This document shows, in pieces, positions 1 to 6,167 of a DNA stretch of 10,427 nucleotides. Both the position numbers and the translations under genes were made by a program. A model generated the notes under the pieces. The model did no database searches and was not told the DNA's origin. It was given only the letters and a program-made list of their open reading frames with translations. Source of the DNA: Oscillospiraceae bacterium (lineage in GTDB: Bacteria > Bacillota_A > Clostridia > Oscillospirales > Acutalibacteraceae); NCBI GenBank assembly GCA_003519645.1, contig DOWI01000210.1, positions 1-10,427 of the forward strand, in the 5' to 3' direction. Position 1 is the stretch's first letter. Each line of letters begins with the position of its first letter.

Positions 1-54
1 TATTTTTACCTTTCAGAACTGTGCAAAAATCGTGAAACCTCCGAAAAATCAAGG

Positions 55-72
55 TTTTAACAATAGTTAAAA
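55..72. repeat. Perfect 7-bp inverted repeat upstream of the truncated secreted gene
   Basis: TTTTAAC at 55-61 is followed by AATA and its exact reverse complement GTTAAAA at 66-72. It is AT-rich and about 57 bases before the ATG at 129, so it fits an operator or promoter-region element better than a terminator. No good -10/-35 pair can be placed around it. Function is inferred only. Confidence 0.5.
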
Positions 73-84
73 TAAAAAAACGGG

Positions 85-99
85 GTGTCAATTTGACAC
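85..99. repeat. Perfect 6-bp inverted repeat just before the Shine-Dalgarno of the truncated gene
   Basis: GTGTCA at 85-90 and TGACAC at 94-99 are exact reverse complements separated by ATT. GGG (82-84) and CCC (102-104) outside could extend the stem with a small bulge. It lies 14 bases before the ribosome binding site. It could be a repressor operator or a leader hairpin limiting translation. With the 55-72 repeat it forms a tandem pair. Confidence 0.5.
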
Positions 100-112
100 T
101 ACCCAAAAATAA

Positions 113-120
113 AAGGAGGA
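113..120 (+). promoter_or_regulatory. Shine-Dalgarno fixing the start of the truncated secreted gene
   Basis: AAGGAGGA ends eight bases before the ATG at 129. The frame is open back to a TTG at 93, but the optimal spacing and the lysine/arginine-rich signal peptide beginning at 129 make that ATG the real start. Confidence 0.8.
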
Positions 121-128
121 CAAATCAA

Positions 129-398
129 ATGAAAAGAACTACAAAAAGAATTTTTAGCTGCGCAGTAACACTGGCGGCATTACTAAGCGCCGCGCTGCCG
201 TATACAAGCAATGCCGATGAAACGGCATTGACAGCAGAGGGCAGTTACGGACAGGCGCTGAGCGATTTACCGCTCTTAAAAGGCTCGGTCAACGGACTGC
301 CGGGGACGTGGTCGTGGCTTGACCCTACCATTCTGCAAGAAGTCCTTGCATTCACCAAACTATACAAAACTGCTGTTTCAAAAGAAAATCTACATTGA
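129..398 (+). pseudogene. N-terminal fragment of a secreted protein, joined to recombinase debris
   Basis: The frame reads 89 codons from an ATG with an ideal Shine-Dalgarno. Residues 1-29 form a clear Sec signal peptide: basic start (MKRTTKRI), hydrophobic core (AVTLAALLSAAL) and a likely signal peptidase I cut after SNA. The mature part is only about 60 residues, with a Trp-rich GTWSWLDPT stretch, and I cannot assign it to a family. The last codons (YKTAVSK, near 372-392) look like the strand preceding the recombinase catalytic core, which continues in another frame downstream. So this is probably the front of a secreted protein cut by a deletion or insertion near 340-370, not a complete small protein. 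It could still be translated and exported. Confidence 0.5.
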
Positions 399-762
399 AT
401 CCGATCACAATAGTTTGGATTCAATGATAAAGAAATTGCGCAAGAAGCTTTATTTCGGAGAGGAAGCGCCGTTGATATGCGATGAACATGGGGCATTTAC
501 AAACCCTGTAAACTTCCGAAAGAGATACTACCGGATATTAAACCAAGCGGGAATTGAAACCAAGGGATTGCATTCGCTCCGTCATACATTTGCGACCAAT
601 CTTGTGAATGGAGTAAAACAGCCTGATGGAACGATACGGGCATTAAGCCCGAAACAGGTGGCGGACTTGCTCGGGCACAGCACTTCGCAGATCACTGAGA
701 TGTACTATGTTAAGAAAGATACCGCAAGGCTGAACGGAATTACGGAGGGGTTTGAGATATGA
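378..762 (+). pseudogene. C-terminal half of a tyrosine recombinase (phage/ICE-type integrase), truncated
   Basis: About 128 residues match the back half of the tyrosine recombinase catalytic domain. Visible are the HxxR box (HSLRHTFATNL, His at 571-573, Arg at 580-582), the LLGHS box (His at 676-678) and a terminal MYYVKKD segment. By spacing from the GHS motif, its second Tyr (706-708) is the likely nucleophile. The N-terminal arm-binding and core-binding domains and the first catalytic Arg are missing; full integrases of this type usually have about 350-400 residues. The open frame reaches further 5', but those codons do not look recombinase-like and no ribosome binding site is present. 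A preceding peptide with integrase character (KTAVSK) is in the frame of the upstream fragment, suggesting a one-base frameshift near 385-392. It should be inactive and marks a former mobile element. Confidence 0.8.
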
Positions 763-777
763 AATTCAAACAACATC

Positions 778-804
778 GCCGCCTGAGAATAATTCTCAGG
801 CGGC
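778..804. terminator. Strong 13-bp-arm palindrome after the recombinase remnant, terminator-like
   Basis: GCCGCCTGAGAAT at 778-790 and its exact reverse complement at 792-804 flank a single A. As RNA it would fold into a GC-rich stem of about 11 bp with a small AT loop. The T tract is weak: ACAAATTTTG follows on the plus strand and no long T run on the minus strand. It starts 16 bases after the recombinase stop, as expected for a terminator. A binding site or element-end palindrome is the alternative. Confidence 0.6.
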
Positions 805-817
805 ACAAATTTTGTGC
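803..817. repeat. Second perfect palindrome abutting the first
   Basis: GCACAAA at 803-809 and TTTGTGC at 811-817 are exact reverse complements around one T. It shares two bases with the end of the 778-804 palindrome. Folding this repeat would compete with pairing at the base of the first stem. Role unknown. Confidence 0.45.
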
Positions 818-871
818 GTTCCTATGCTTTGAGGTATGATTAGCTACACTTAATTTATATAATGAAAATAG

Positions 872-1223
872 GTCGGTATTGCGTATGTCGGCGTGAAGAA
901 CAGCTGTCATTTCGGTGCGGCTGGTTATTATTCAAACCTTGCGGCAAAAGAGGGATTGATCGGTATTTCCATGAGTAATGCGGATCCTGTTATTGCAGTT
1001 CCCAACAGCCGTGTGAAGAATATCGGCAGTAATCCTATGTCGTTTGCGGCATCGCTTCCGGACGGGAAAATCGCACTCAGCAATGACGACGGAGGCGAAT
1101 AAATCTCCGGCGAGTGCAAGCCTTCAACCTATGGCGGCGCACAAGGGATATGGCTTTGCCGTTTTGGTAGAACTTTTTTCCGCTGTGATACCAGGAACTG
1201 GTATGCTCAGGTCAAGTTTTTAG
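872..1223 (+). pseudogene. Degraded Ldh2-family (malate/L-lactate-type) dehydrogenase remnant
   Basis: From 872 to 1102 one frame reads VGIAYVGVKNSCHFGAAGYY, then GLIGISMSNADP and a GSNPMSFAA segment, the central signature of the Ldh2/YlbC/YjmC NAD(P)-dependent 2-hydroxyacid dehydrogenase family. A second frame, readable from about 1083 to the stop at 1221-1223, gives SLQPMAAHKGYGFAVLVELFSAV, matching the later HKGYGLA-type family segment. A working protein is about 330-360 residues. Here both ends are missing, the segments are in different frames, and the sequence normally between them is too short, so there is a frameshift near 1083-1100 and an internal deletion. An in-frame TAG at 869-871 precedes the remnant and there is no start signal. 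The original substrate (malate, sulfolactate, diketogulonate or similar) cannot be told. Confidence 0.8.
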
Positions 1224-1382
1224 CTGACGATTGCATATACTGCATATTCGTTAAACCGCCGTGAATAATGCTTCCTCGGCGGCATCAGAGACTCTTTCCC
1301 AAGCAGTGTTATTTTTAAAAGTTCCGTCAAATTAATTTGAAACCATCTTATGTAAAAGTTCCCTATATGTACAATAAATATA
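1224..1382. other. Short intergenic stretch with a hairpin and a possible minus-strand coding scrap
   Basis: No gene with start and stop is visible. CCGCCG (1256-1261) and CGGCGG (1277-1282) form a 6-bp stem around a 15-base loop. Read on the minus strand it is followed by TTTAAC, so it could be a weak terminator about 100 bases after the GH42 stop. The minus strand from 1331 to 1251 reads a 26-codon open stretch with protein-like composition (NNTAWERVSDAAEEALFTAV, then TAA), without a start. It may be one more gene remnant or chance. Confidence 0.35.
1256..1282 (-). terminator. Weak candidate terminator for the GH42 gene
   Basis: A 6-bp GC-only stem (CCGCCG/CGGCGG) is followed on the minus strand by TTTAACG. 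It lies about 100 bases beyond the GH42 stop. The loop is large and the T run short, so termination is uncertain. Confidence 0.3.
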
Positions 1383-3386
1383 TTATTTACGGTTCTTTAA
1401 TATTTTAACGCCATAGCCCGGAATGTCAAAGGTTTCGGGCATTGGTCGGCCATCCGGTGCACAATAATCCGGCGGGATTTTAACGGTAGTATTTTCGGCG
1501 TTGAAATTCTGAAGCAGAAGGTACTCGGCATCGTCACTGAAGCGTTTACTTGAAAAAACACCGTCCGCAGGAGAATAATGCTCAAACTCATGCGTTATTT
1601 TATCATAGAAATGATTTAAGTATTTGCCGTTATCGCGGAAGCCTATGTAGTACGCGGTGCCCTTGCCATAGCTGTTGCGCAGGGCTGCGGGCATGCCTTT
1701 GAAATAATCACTTTCAAAGGTTGCAATTATATCCGCGGTAACGCTGTGAATATATTCGCAGTAGTCAACAGCCTCAAATTCCTCTTCGTCGGCGCAAACC
1801 TTAACGGTAATACCGCTTTTAAGCGAGTCCGTCTCTTCCGCCCAAATTCCGAATACATCTTTTAATTCATCGGCGGGAAAACCACCGAGATAGCACATAT
1901 CGTTTTCGTCCACAATACCGGTAATATAGGTGGCAACCAGAGTTCCGCCGTTTTTTGTATATTCGCAAAAGCGTTCAATGGTTGAGTGCTTTATGAGATA
2001 CAGCATGGGTGCAATTACGATTTTGTATTTTGAAATATCCGAGTCCTGACCGATAATATCTACGTCTATACTGTTCCTGCGGAAATATGCGTAATGCTTT
2101 AAGCAGGTATCAAGATATTTTTTGTTTTTGCCGCCGAATGCGACTATATTGTCAAGGGTCCAGCGTGTTTCCCAATCATAAATAATTGCGACTTCGGCTT
2201 TTTGTGAGGTGCCGCAGATTTCTTTGTTTTCTGCCAGAAGCTTTCCGAGATTACAGATTTCCTTAAATATTCTCGTGTCATCACGTCCCGAGTGGTCAAC
2301 GATGGCGCCGTGTGTTTTTTCATAGCCGCCTCGGCTTTGACGCCATTGAAAATAGCCTATCATATCGGCGCCGTGTCCGACAGCCTGAACAGAGCTTAAT
2401 ATATTCATGTTGGGTCTTTTTGTTGTGTTGGGTGTTTCGAAGTTTGCGACGTTCGGCGTGTTTTCCATGATATAAAACGGCTTGTGCAAAAAGCTTCTGC
2501 ACATGTCATAGGTAAAGCCCGCTTTGACTGCCTCGTCAATAACATTATTGCTGTGCCACCGTGGATAGATATCCCAGGATATTATATCGACATAATCCTT
2601 AAATTTATGATAATCAAGGTCAAAAAAACAACCATGAAAATTTGTGGTAATGGGAATATTGGGCGAAAAGCGCCTTATAGGCTCCGCTTCCGCGCACATA
2701 AAGTCAACATACAGCTCTGTCGTAAATCGTTTCCATTCAAGATAAAGTCCCGTGCCGTATGTACGGCTTTTCGGCTTCGGAATGTCTATCTCGTCCCAGG
2801 AGCTGAAGTCGCCGCTCCAGAAATTATTCCAAAGCGTTCTGTTCAACAAATTCAAATCGTTATTGTATTTTTTCTTTAGCCACTCGCGGAATTTATTTTG
2901 GCAGTTTTCACAGTAACAGCCTATGCCCTGATATTCGTTTGAAATATGCCAAAGTATAACGGCGGGATGGTTCCCGTATCGTTTGGCAAGCTGTTCGTTT
3001 ATTGCGCGGACTTTTTGGCGGTATACAGGGGAAGATGGGCAGAAAAATGCTCTGGGAACGCATGCTTCACGCATCATATTTTCGTCAACGCGCGCGGCCT
3101 CGGGGTATTTTTTTGCAAGCCAGTAAGGCATTGCGGCACTGGGGGTGCCGAGTATAACGCTTATCCCGCCCGCGTATAATCTTTCGATTGCTTCGTCCAA
3201 AAATGAAAAATCATAGTTTCCCTCTGTCTTTTCAAGGACTGACCAGGCGAACATACCGAGGGTCATTACGTTGCAGCCCGCCTGCTTCATAAGAGTTATA
3301 TCCTTTTCCAAAATTTCGGGATAGTCCTGCCATTGTTCGGGTGAGAAATCTCCTCCGAGTAAAAAGACCAAATTTTTTTGTGACAT
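1383..3386 (-). CDS. GH42 beta-galactosidase, cytoplasmic
   Basis: This 667-residue protein has the glycoside hydrolase family 42 architecture and usual length: a TIM barrel (about 1-385), a GATase-like trimerisation domain (about 395-585) and a small C-terminal beta domain. The N-terminal GGDFSPEQW motif is typical. The likely acid/base is Glu151 in HISNEYQG and the nucleophile Glu308 in YIMENTPN. Cys116 (FFCPSSPVYR) with Cys157, Cys159 and Cys162 (CYCENCQ) matches the structural zinc site of many GH42 enzymes. There is no signal peptide, so it acts inside the cell, releasing terminal beta-D-galactose, or alpha-L-arabinopyranose in some members, from imported oligosaccharides. A GAAAGGA-type site lies 11 bases before the ATG. 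It is 124 bases downstream of the AraC-type gene on the same strand and has its own candidate promoter. Family call is strong; exact substrate is inferred. Confidence 0.93.
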   Translation of the reverse strand: MSQKNLVFLLGGDFSPEQWQDYPEILEKDITLMKQAGCNVMTLGMFAWSVLEKTEGNYDFSFLDEAIERLYAGGISVILGTPSAAMPYWLAKKYPEAARVDENMMREACVPRAFFCPSSPVYRQKVRAINEQLAKRYGNHPAVILWHISNEYQGIGCYCENCQNKFREWLKKKYNNDLNLLNRTLWNNFWSGDFSSWDEIDIPKPKSRTYGTGLYLEWKRFTTELYVDFMCAEAEPIRRFSPNIPITTNFHGCFFDLDYHKFKDYVDIISWDIYPRWHSNNVIDEAVKAGFTYDMCRSFLHKPFYIMENTPNVANFETPNTTKRPNMNILSSVQAVGHGADMIGYFQWRQSRGGYEKTHGAIVDHSGRDDTRIFKEICNLGKLLAENKEICGTSQKAEVAIIYDWETRWTLDNIVAFGGKNKKYLDTCLKHYAYFRRNSIDVDIIGQDSDISKYKIVIAPMLYLIKHSTIERFCEYTKNGGTLVATYITGIVDENDMCYLGGFPADELKDVFGIWAEETDSLKSGITVKVCADEEEFEAVDYCEYIHSVTADIIATFESDYFKGMPAALRNSYGKGTAYYIGFRDNGKYLNHFYDKITHEFEHYSPADGVFSSKRFSDDAEYLLLQNFNAENTTVKIPPDYCAPDGRPMPETFDIPGYGVKILKNRK

Positions 3387-3429
3387 AATCTATATATTCC
3401 TTTCTTCCTAAACTGCATAAGAAAATGCA

Positions 3430-3451
3430 CATACAGTTTATAAGCTGTATG
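3430..3451. promoter_or_regulatory. Palindrome overlapping the GH42 promoter, candidate operator
   Basis: CATACAG (3430-3436) and CTGTATG (3445-3451) are exact reverse complements with an 8-base spacer. The repeat covers the proposed -10 and part of the -35/-10 spacer of the GH42 promoter, about 45-65 bases before the GH42 ATG. That position suits a repressor site. A weak attenuator hairpin is the alternative, since the minus-strand copy is followed by TGCATTTTC. Confidence 0.45.
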
Positions 3452-3463
3452 CGTATTTTTCAA
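3435..3463 (-). promoter_or_regulatory. Candidate sigma-A promoter of the GH42 gene
   Basis: On the minus strand, TTGAAA (3458-3463) and TAAACT (3435-3440) are separated by 17 bases. The -35 matches five of six consensus positions and the -10 four of six. It would give a leader of about 40 bases and allow GH42 expression separately from the regulator. Confidence 0.4.
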
Positions 3464-3510
3464 GTCATATTTAAAAAGAGGGATGTTTTTCGGAATAAGT
3501 TGATAGTTTT

Positions 3511-4368
3511 TTATACATTTTTGTTGTCTTTAAAGCTGTTTCGATAGTCGCTGGGGGTCATTCCCGTTCTGTCCTTAAACCAGTTGGAAAAATATCTCGA
3601 GTCACAAAAGCCGAGTCCCTTTGAAATATCGTATATATGGATGTTGGAGAATCTGAGCATATGCTTTGCTCGGGTCAGCCGCTTTTGGGATATATACTTG
3701 TACGGTGATATGTTAAATTTTTTGGTAAACACACGTATTGCGTGATTTTTTGAACAGTACACTTGTGCGGCAAGCTCGTCGAGTGAGATGCTGTAATTCC
3801 ACATCCTGTCGATAAGCACCTTTAACGAATCGGCTATTGAAAGACTTTGTAGATGCATTTCGTTTTTCTGGGTGTAAAGATAAAGCTTTTGAATCAGTTC
3901 AAAAACCACAATGCTGCAGCGGCTCATAATCAGGTGCGTGGGAGTTTTATCGTCATCGCAGATTTTGATTATTTTTTCAAGCAGGCTTCTTGTGTCAAGC
4001 TCGGGAAAAAGCAGCACCTGGTCTAAGTTGTATATTTCAAAAAGACTGTCCGCAAGAGGACCGTAAAATATGACCCAAAGCTTTTCCCACGGGTCGTTCG
4101 GGTCGGTATAAAATATTTGTGTCGAGCCCGAATGAAAGATATGAGTGTCCCCCGCCTTCGGGTGACTTATTATGTCGTTTTCCTGAATATAGCCGTTTCC
4201 CGAAATAATATATTCAATCGTATAGTACGAGGTTATACCACGATTGAAAAAATAGTCTTTGCCGCAGTAGGTGTGACCGCACTGGTTAATCCAAAACGGA
4301 TACGCGGCGTCAGGGGTAAATGTTTTTTCATATTCAACTGTAGTTTCGTTTATTATTTTTTTGTTCAT
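3511..4368 (-). CDS. AraC-family transcriptional regulator of the sugar locus
   Basis: The 285-residue protein has an N-terminal cupin-type sugar-sensing region (about 15-105, including SYYTIEYIISGNGYI and GDTHIFHSG) and a C-terminal AraC/XylS DNA-binding domain (about 185-280). The latter has two helix-turn-helix units: LDELAAQVYCSKNHAIRVF (about 196-214) and IYDISKGLGFCDSRYFSNWF (about 245-264), ending in the family signature GMTPSDYR. I start it at the ATG at 4366-4368. A GTG five codons earlier lies inside the Shine-Dalgarno GTGAGG and is a poor start. A full-consensus promoter lies just upstream. Divergence from the transporter genes and its position upstream of GH42 suggest that it controls both, most often as a sugar-dependent activator in this family. 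The ligand is unknown. Confidence 0.93.
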   Translation of the reverse strand: MNKKIINETTVEYEKTFTPDAAYPFWINQCGHTYCGKDYFFNRGITSYYTIEYIISGNGYIQENDIISHPKAGDTHIFHSGSTQIFYTDPNDPWEKLWVIFYGPLADSLFEIYNLDQVLLFPELDTRSLLEKIIKICDDDKTPTHLIMSRCSIVVFELIQKLYLYTQKNEMHLQSLSIADSLKVLIDRMWNYSISLDELAAQVYCSKNHAIRVFTKKFNISPYKYISQKRLTRAKHMLRFSNIHIYDISKGLGFCDSRYFSNWFKDRTGMTPSDYRNSFKDNKNV

Positions 4369-4377
4369 ATCTATGTT

Positions 4378-4383
4378 CCTCAC
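4378..4383 (-). promoter_or_regulatory. Shine-Dalgarno that sets the araC-type start
   Basis: GTGAGG on the minus strand lies nine bases before the ATG at 4366-4368. It overlaps the alternative GTG start at 4381-4383, which itself has no ribosome binding site ahead of it. Confidence 0.65.
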
Positions 4384-4410
4384 TTATAATTCTGCGGCGG
4401 TATTTGTTTT

Positions 4411-4439
4411 ATTATACACCTTTAAGAATAATTTGTCAA
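4411..4439 (-). promoter_or_regulatory. Full-consensus sigma-A promoter for the AraC-type regulator
   Basis: On the minus strand, TTGACA (4434-4439) and TATAAT (4411-4416) match consensus at all twelve positions with the optimal 17-base spacer. Transcription should start near 4404, giving a leader of about 36 bases. A promoter this strong suggests constitutive expression unless it is repressed from the adjacent region. Confidence 0.85.
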
Positions 4440-4476
4440 AAGAAAAGATTGGTGCAGTTTACGGAAAATTCATTTT

Positions 4477-4520
4477 ATAATCCGACTATATCAATAATCC
4501 TCACAAACATAGGGATAATT
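4477..4520. promoter_or_regulatory. Candidate AraC-type operator: three ATAATCC-like sites
   Basis: ATAATCC occurs at 4477-4483 and again at 4494-4500 as direct repeats 17 bases apart. A near-copy in inverse orientation, GGATAAT, lies at 4513-4519; it pairs with the second site as an imperfect inverted repeat (seven of eight positions). The cluster lies directly upstream of the -35 hexamer at 4525, where an AraC-type activator would touch RNA polymerase. It also lies upstream of the divergent araC promoter. Protein binding is inferred from position and repetition only. Confidence 0.45.
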
Positions 4521-4524
4521 AACA

Positions 4525-4553
4525 TTGACTTAGAATCTGTGAGATGATATAAT
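4525..4553 (+). promoter_or_regulatory. Near-consensus promoter of the sugar transporter operon
   Basis: TTGACT (4525-4530) and a perfect TATAAT (4548-4553) are spaced by 17 bases. The start site would be near 4560, giving a leader of about 65 bases before the binding-protein ATG. No riboswitch-like structure is evident in that leader. Confidence 0.82.
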
Positions 4554-4624
4554 GGCACATAAATATCACATCTTTTTGAAAGCGATATTGGTTAAAATTA
4601 ATAAATAAAAAGGAGAGAAAAGAT

Positions 4625-6013
4625 ATGAAAATCAGAAAAGTTTTGGCGGGCTTGCTCGCCGCGGTGATGGTGGTTCCGATGGCTGCGTGCGGCCCTGCAA
4701 AAGAGGAAGCGGGTAAGGTAAATATTACAATTGGAAACTGGCCGGCGGATACCGACCCCTCGGGTCAGGAGAGAATGGCGAAGCTTAAGGATGAGTTTAT
4801 GGCGCAAAATCCGGATATTAATATAATTACGGACACTACTTATTACGATACGAAAAACCTTAATCTTAAGGGCAGCGCAAAACAGCTTGCTACCCTGTAT
4901 GCATGTCCGGTCACAGAGGTATCAACAGCGTATAATGCAGGCTATGCCAAGCCCATAACAAAATATATGGACAAGTATGGATTTACCGAAGCAATGAACC
5001 CCGAGGTACTAAGCGTAATTAAGGGCGGCGACGGTGAGATTTATGCCATACCCTTATCCGCGTACAAGCAGGGCTTTTATATTAACAAAAAGATTTTTAA
5101 AGAGGCGGGTCTTGTCAATGAGGACGGCAGTATAAAGTACCCCAAAACATGGGAAGAGGTTGCCGAGTACGCAAAGACTGTTACCGAAAAGACAGGCAAG
5201 GCGGGCTTTGCGTTCCCCACAATAAACAATGTCGGCGGCTGGCTGCTTTTGAACATTGCAAGGGGTTACGGCGCCGATTTTGTTAAGCAGAATAATGACG
5301 GTAAATACGAAGCAATCTTTAACACGCCCGAATTTGTTGAGGCGTTAAAATATGTACAGGATTTGAAGTGGAAGTACGACACGCTTCACAGCGACACCAA
5401 TATGGATCAGCTTGGTATGTACAAATACTTTGCAACAGATCAGGCGGCTATGATGATTGCAACGCCGCCGTGTAACTGGCTTTACTCGGACTATAGCATG
5501 GATTTTGACAATGCCTATGTCGTTCCGATGCCCGCAGGACCTAAAGGGGCATATGCGCAGATTGGTGCGGATATAAATATGATTTCGTCAGAGGCAACAG
5601 ATGAGCAGGTTGAAGCGTGCTTCAAGTGGCTTATGTTTATGGGTAACAGCCCGCAGCTTTCCGACGAACAGGTTGAAAAGATTAAATCGGAATATGAACA
5701 GAGTGTTCAAAAGGGCAATCCTATTCTTGACAGAGACGAGTTCCCGATTTTCTCTAAGGGTGATGCTTTTGAGATAAGAAAGGCGGCGCGTGCCGATTAT
5801 GTTAATGTTGATATGTCGAATTACGAAAAGTATTTTGACACCGGCGTTGATGTCACAATCTTCCCCGAGCCGCCCGTTTGTGCGCAGCAAATGTATGCGG
5901 TGCTTGACGGAGTAATTCAAGAGCTGATTACCAACAAGGACGCAGACCCCGCAGCTCTTGCGGCGACAGCCTGCGAGGATTTTCAGGTGAATCATTTAGA
6001 TAAGCTGGACTGA
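4625..6013 (+). CDS. Extracellular sugar-binding lipoprotein of a CUT1 ABC transporter
   Basis: This 462-residue protein begins with a lipoprotein signal peptide: MKIRK, a hydrophobic core and the lipobox MAAC with Cys22 as the lipid anchor. The rest has features of family 1 solute-binding proteins: a first beta strand VNITIGNWP (about 32-40), GEIYAIPLSAYKQGFYINKKIF (about 137-158), and the PKTWEEVAEYAK segment that follows the ligand-contact strands. It would hang on the outer face of the membrane and hand oligosaccharide to the two downstream permeases. AGGAGA lies eight bases before the ATG. It is first in the operon, as is usual, and is followed by a stem-loop. Many Trp and Tyr residues (NVGGWLLL, PPCNWLYSDY) fit stacking against sugar rings. 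Substrate specificity cannot be read from the sequence. Confidence 0.93.
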   Translation: MKIRKVLAGLLAAVMVVPMAACGPAKEEAGKVNITIGNWPADTDPSGQERMAKLKDEFMAQNPDINIITDTTYYDTKNLNLKGSAKQLATLYACPVTEVSTAYNAGYAKPITKYMDKYGFTEAMNPEVLSVIKGGDGEIYAIPLSAYKQGFYINKKIFKEAGLVNEDGSIKYPKTWEEVAEYAKTVTEKTGKAGFAFPTINNVGGWLLLNIARGYGADFVKQNNDGKYEAIFNTPEFVEALKYVQDLKWKYDTLHSDTNMDQLGMYKYFATDQAAMMIATPPCNWLYSDYSMDFDNAYVVPMPAGPKGAYAQIGADINMISSEATDEQVEACFKWLMFMGNSPQLSDEQVEKIKSEYEQSVQKGNPILDRDEFPIFSKGDAFEIRKAARADYVNVDMSNYEKYFDTGVDVTIFPEPPVCAQQMYAVLDGVIQELITNKDADPAALAATACEDFQVNHLDKLD

Positions 6014-6043
6014 TTATAAATAAAGAAAGCGGCAAACATTGTT

Positions 6044-6080
6044 ATCCTCAATCTAACCTCAAACGGCTTGGATTGAGGAT
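6044..6080 (+). terminator. Intercistronic stem-loop after the binding-protein gene
   Basis: ATCCTCAATC (6044-6053) and GATTGAGGAT (6071-6080) are perfect 10-base complements around a 17-base loop. TTAACAAAATTT follows, not a true T run, so it is more likely a partial terminator or mRNA-stabilising hairpin. Such elements often keep binding-protein mRNA more abundant than permease mRNA in sugar ABC operons. Confidence 0.6.
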
Positions 6081-6093
6081 TTAACAAAATTTG

Positions 6094-6111
6094 GCCGAAC
6101 AATCGGTCGGC
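6094..6111 (+). other. Small second hairpin in the same intercistronic gap
   Basis: GCCGA (6094-6098) and TCGGC (6107-6111) can pair around eight bases. An alternative inner pairing is CCGA (6095-6098) with TCGG (6103-6106). It follows the larger stem by 13 bases and may act with it. The short stem makes this tentative. Confidence 0.3.
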
Positions 6112-6153
6112 TGCGTTCTTAAGACGACATGTCGAATGTGATACTATGCTCTT

Positions 6154-6158
6154 GGAGG
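6154..6158 (+). promoter_or_regulatory. Shine-Dalgarno that sets the first permease start
   Basis: GGAGG ends nine bases before the ATG at 6168. The frame is open back to an ATG at 6129, but that start would place this site inside the coding region and has no ribosome binding site of its own. Confidence 0.7.
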
Positions 6159-6167
6159 AATTGTGAA

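Noticed and set aside
93..128. A TTG start extending the secreted fragment by 12 residues
   Set aside because: It lies within the 85-99 palindrome, has no ribosome binding site, and would put the ideal Shine-Dalgarno inside the coding region.
2484..3179. Plus-strand open frames opposite the GH42 gene
   Set aside because: They are antisense shadows of a well-supported GH42 reading frame; no ribosome binding sites or family motifs.
4560..4624. A riboswitch or attenuator in the transporter leader
   Set aside because: The leader is about 65 bases, AT-rich, and shows no stable stem or terminator.
5588..5995. A 135-codon minus-strand frame inside the binding-protein gene
   Set aside because: It is antisense to a strong family 1 binding-protein frame, has basic and Leu/Ile/Asn-rich composition typical of a shadow frame, and no start signal.
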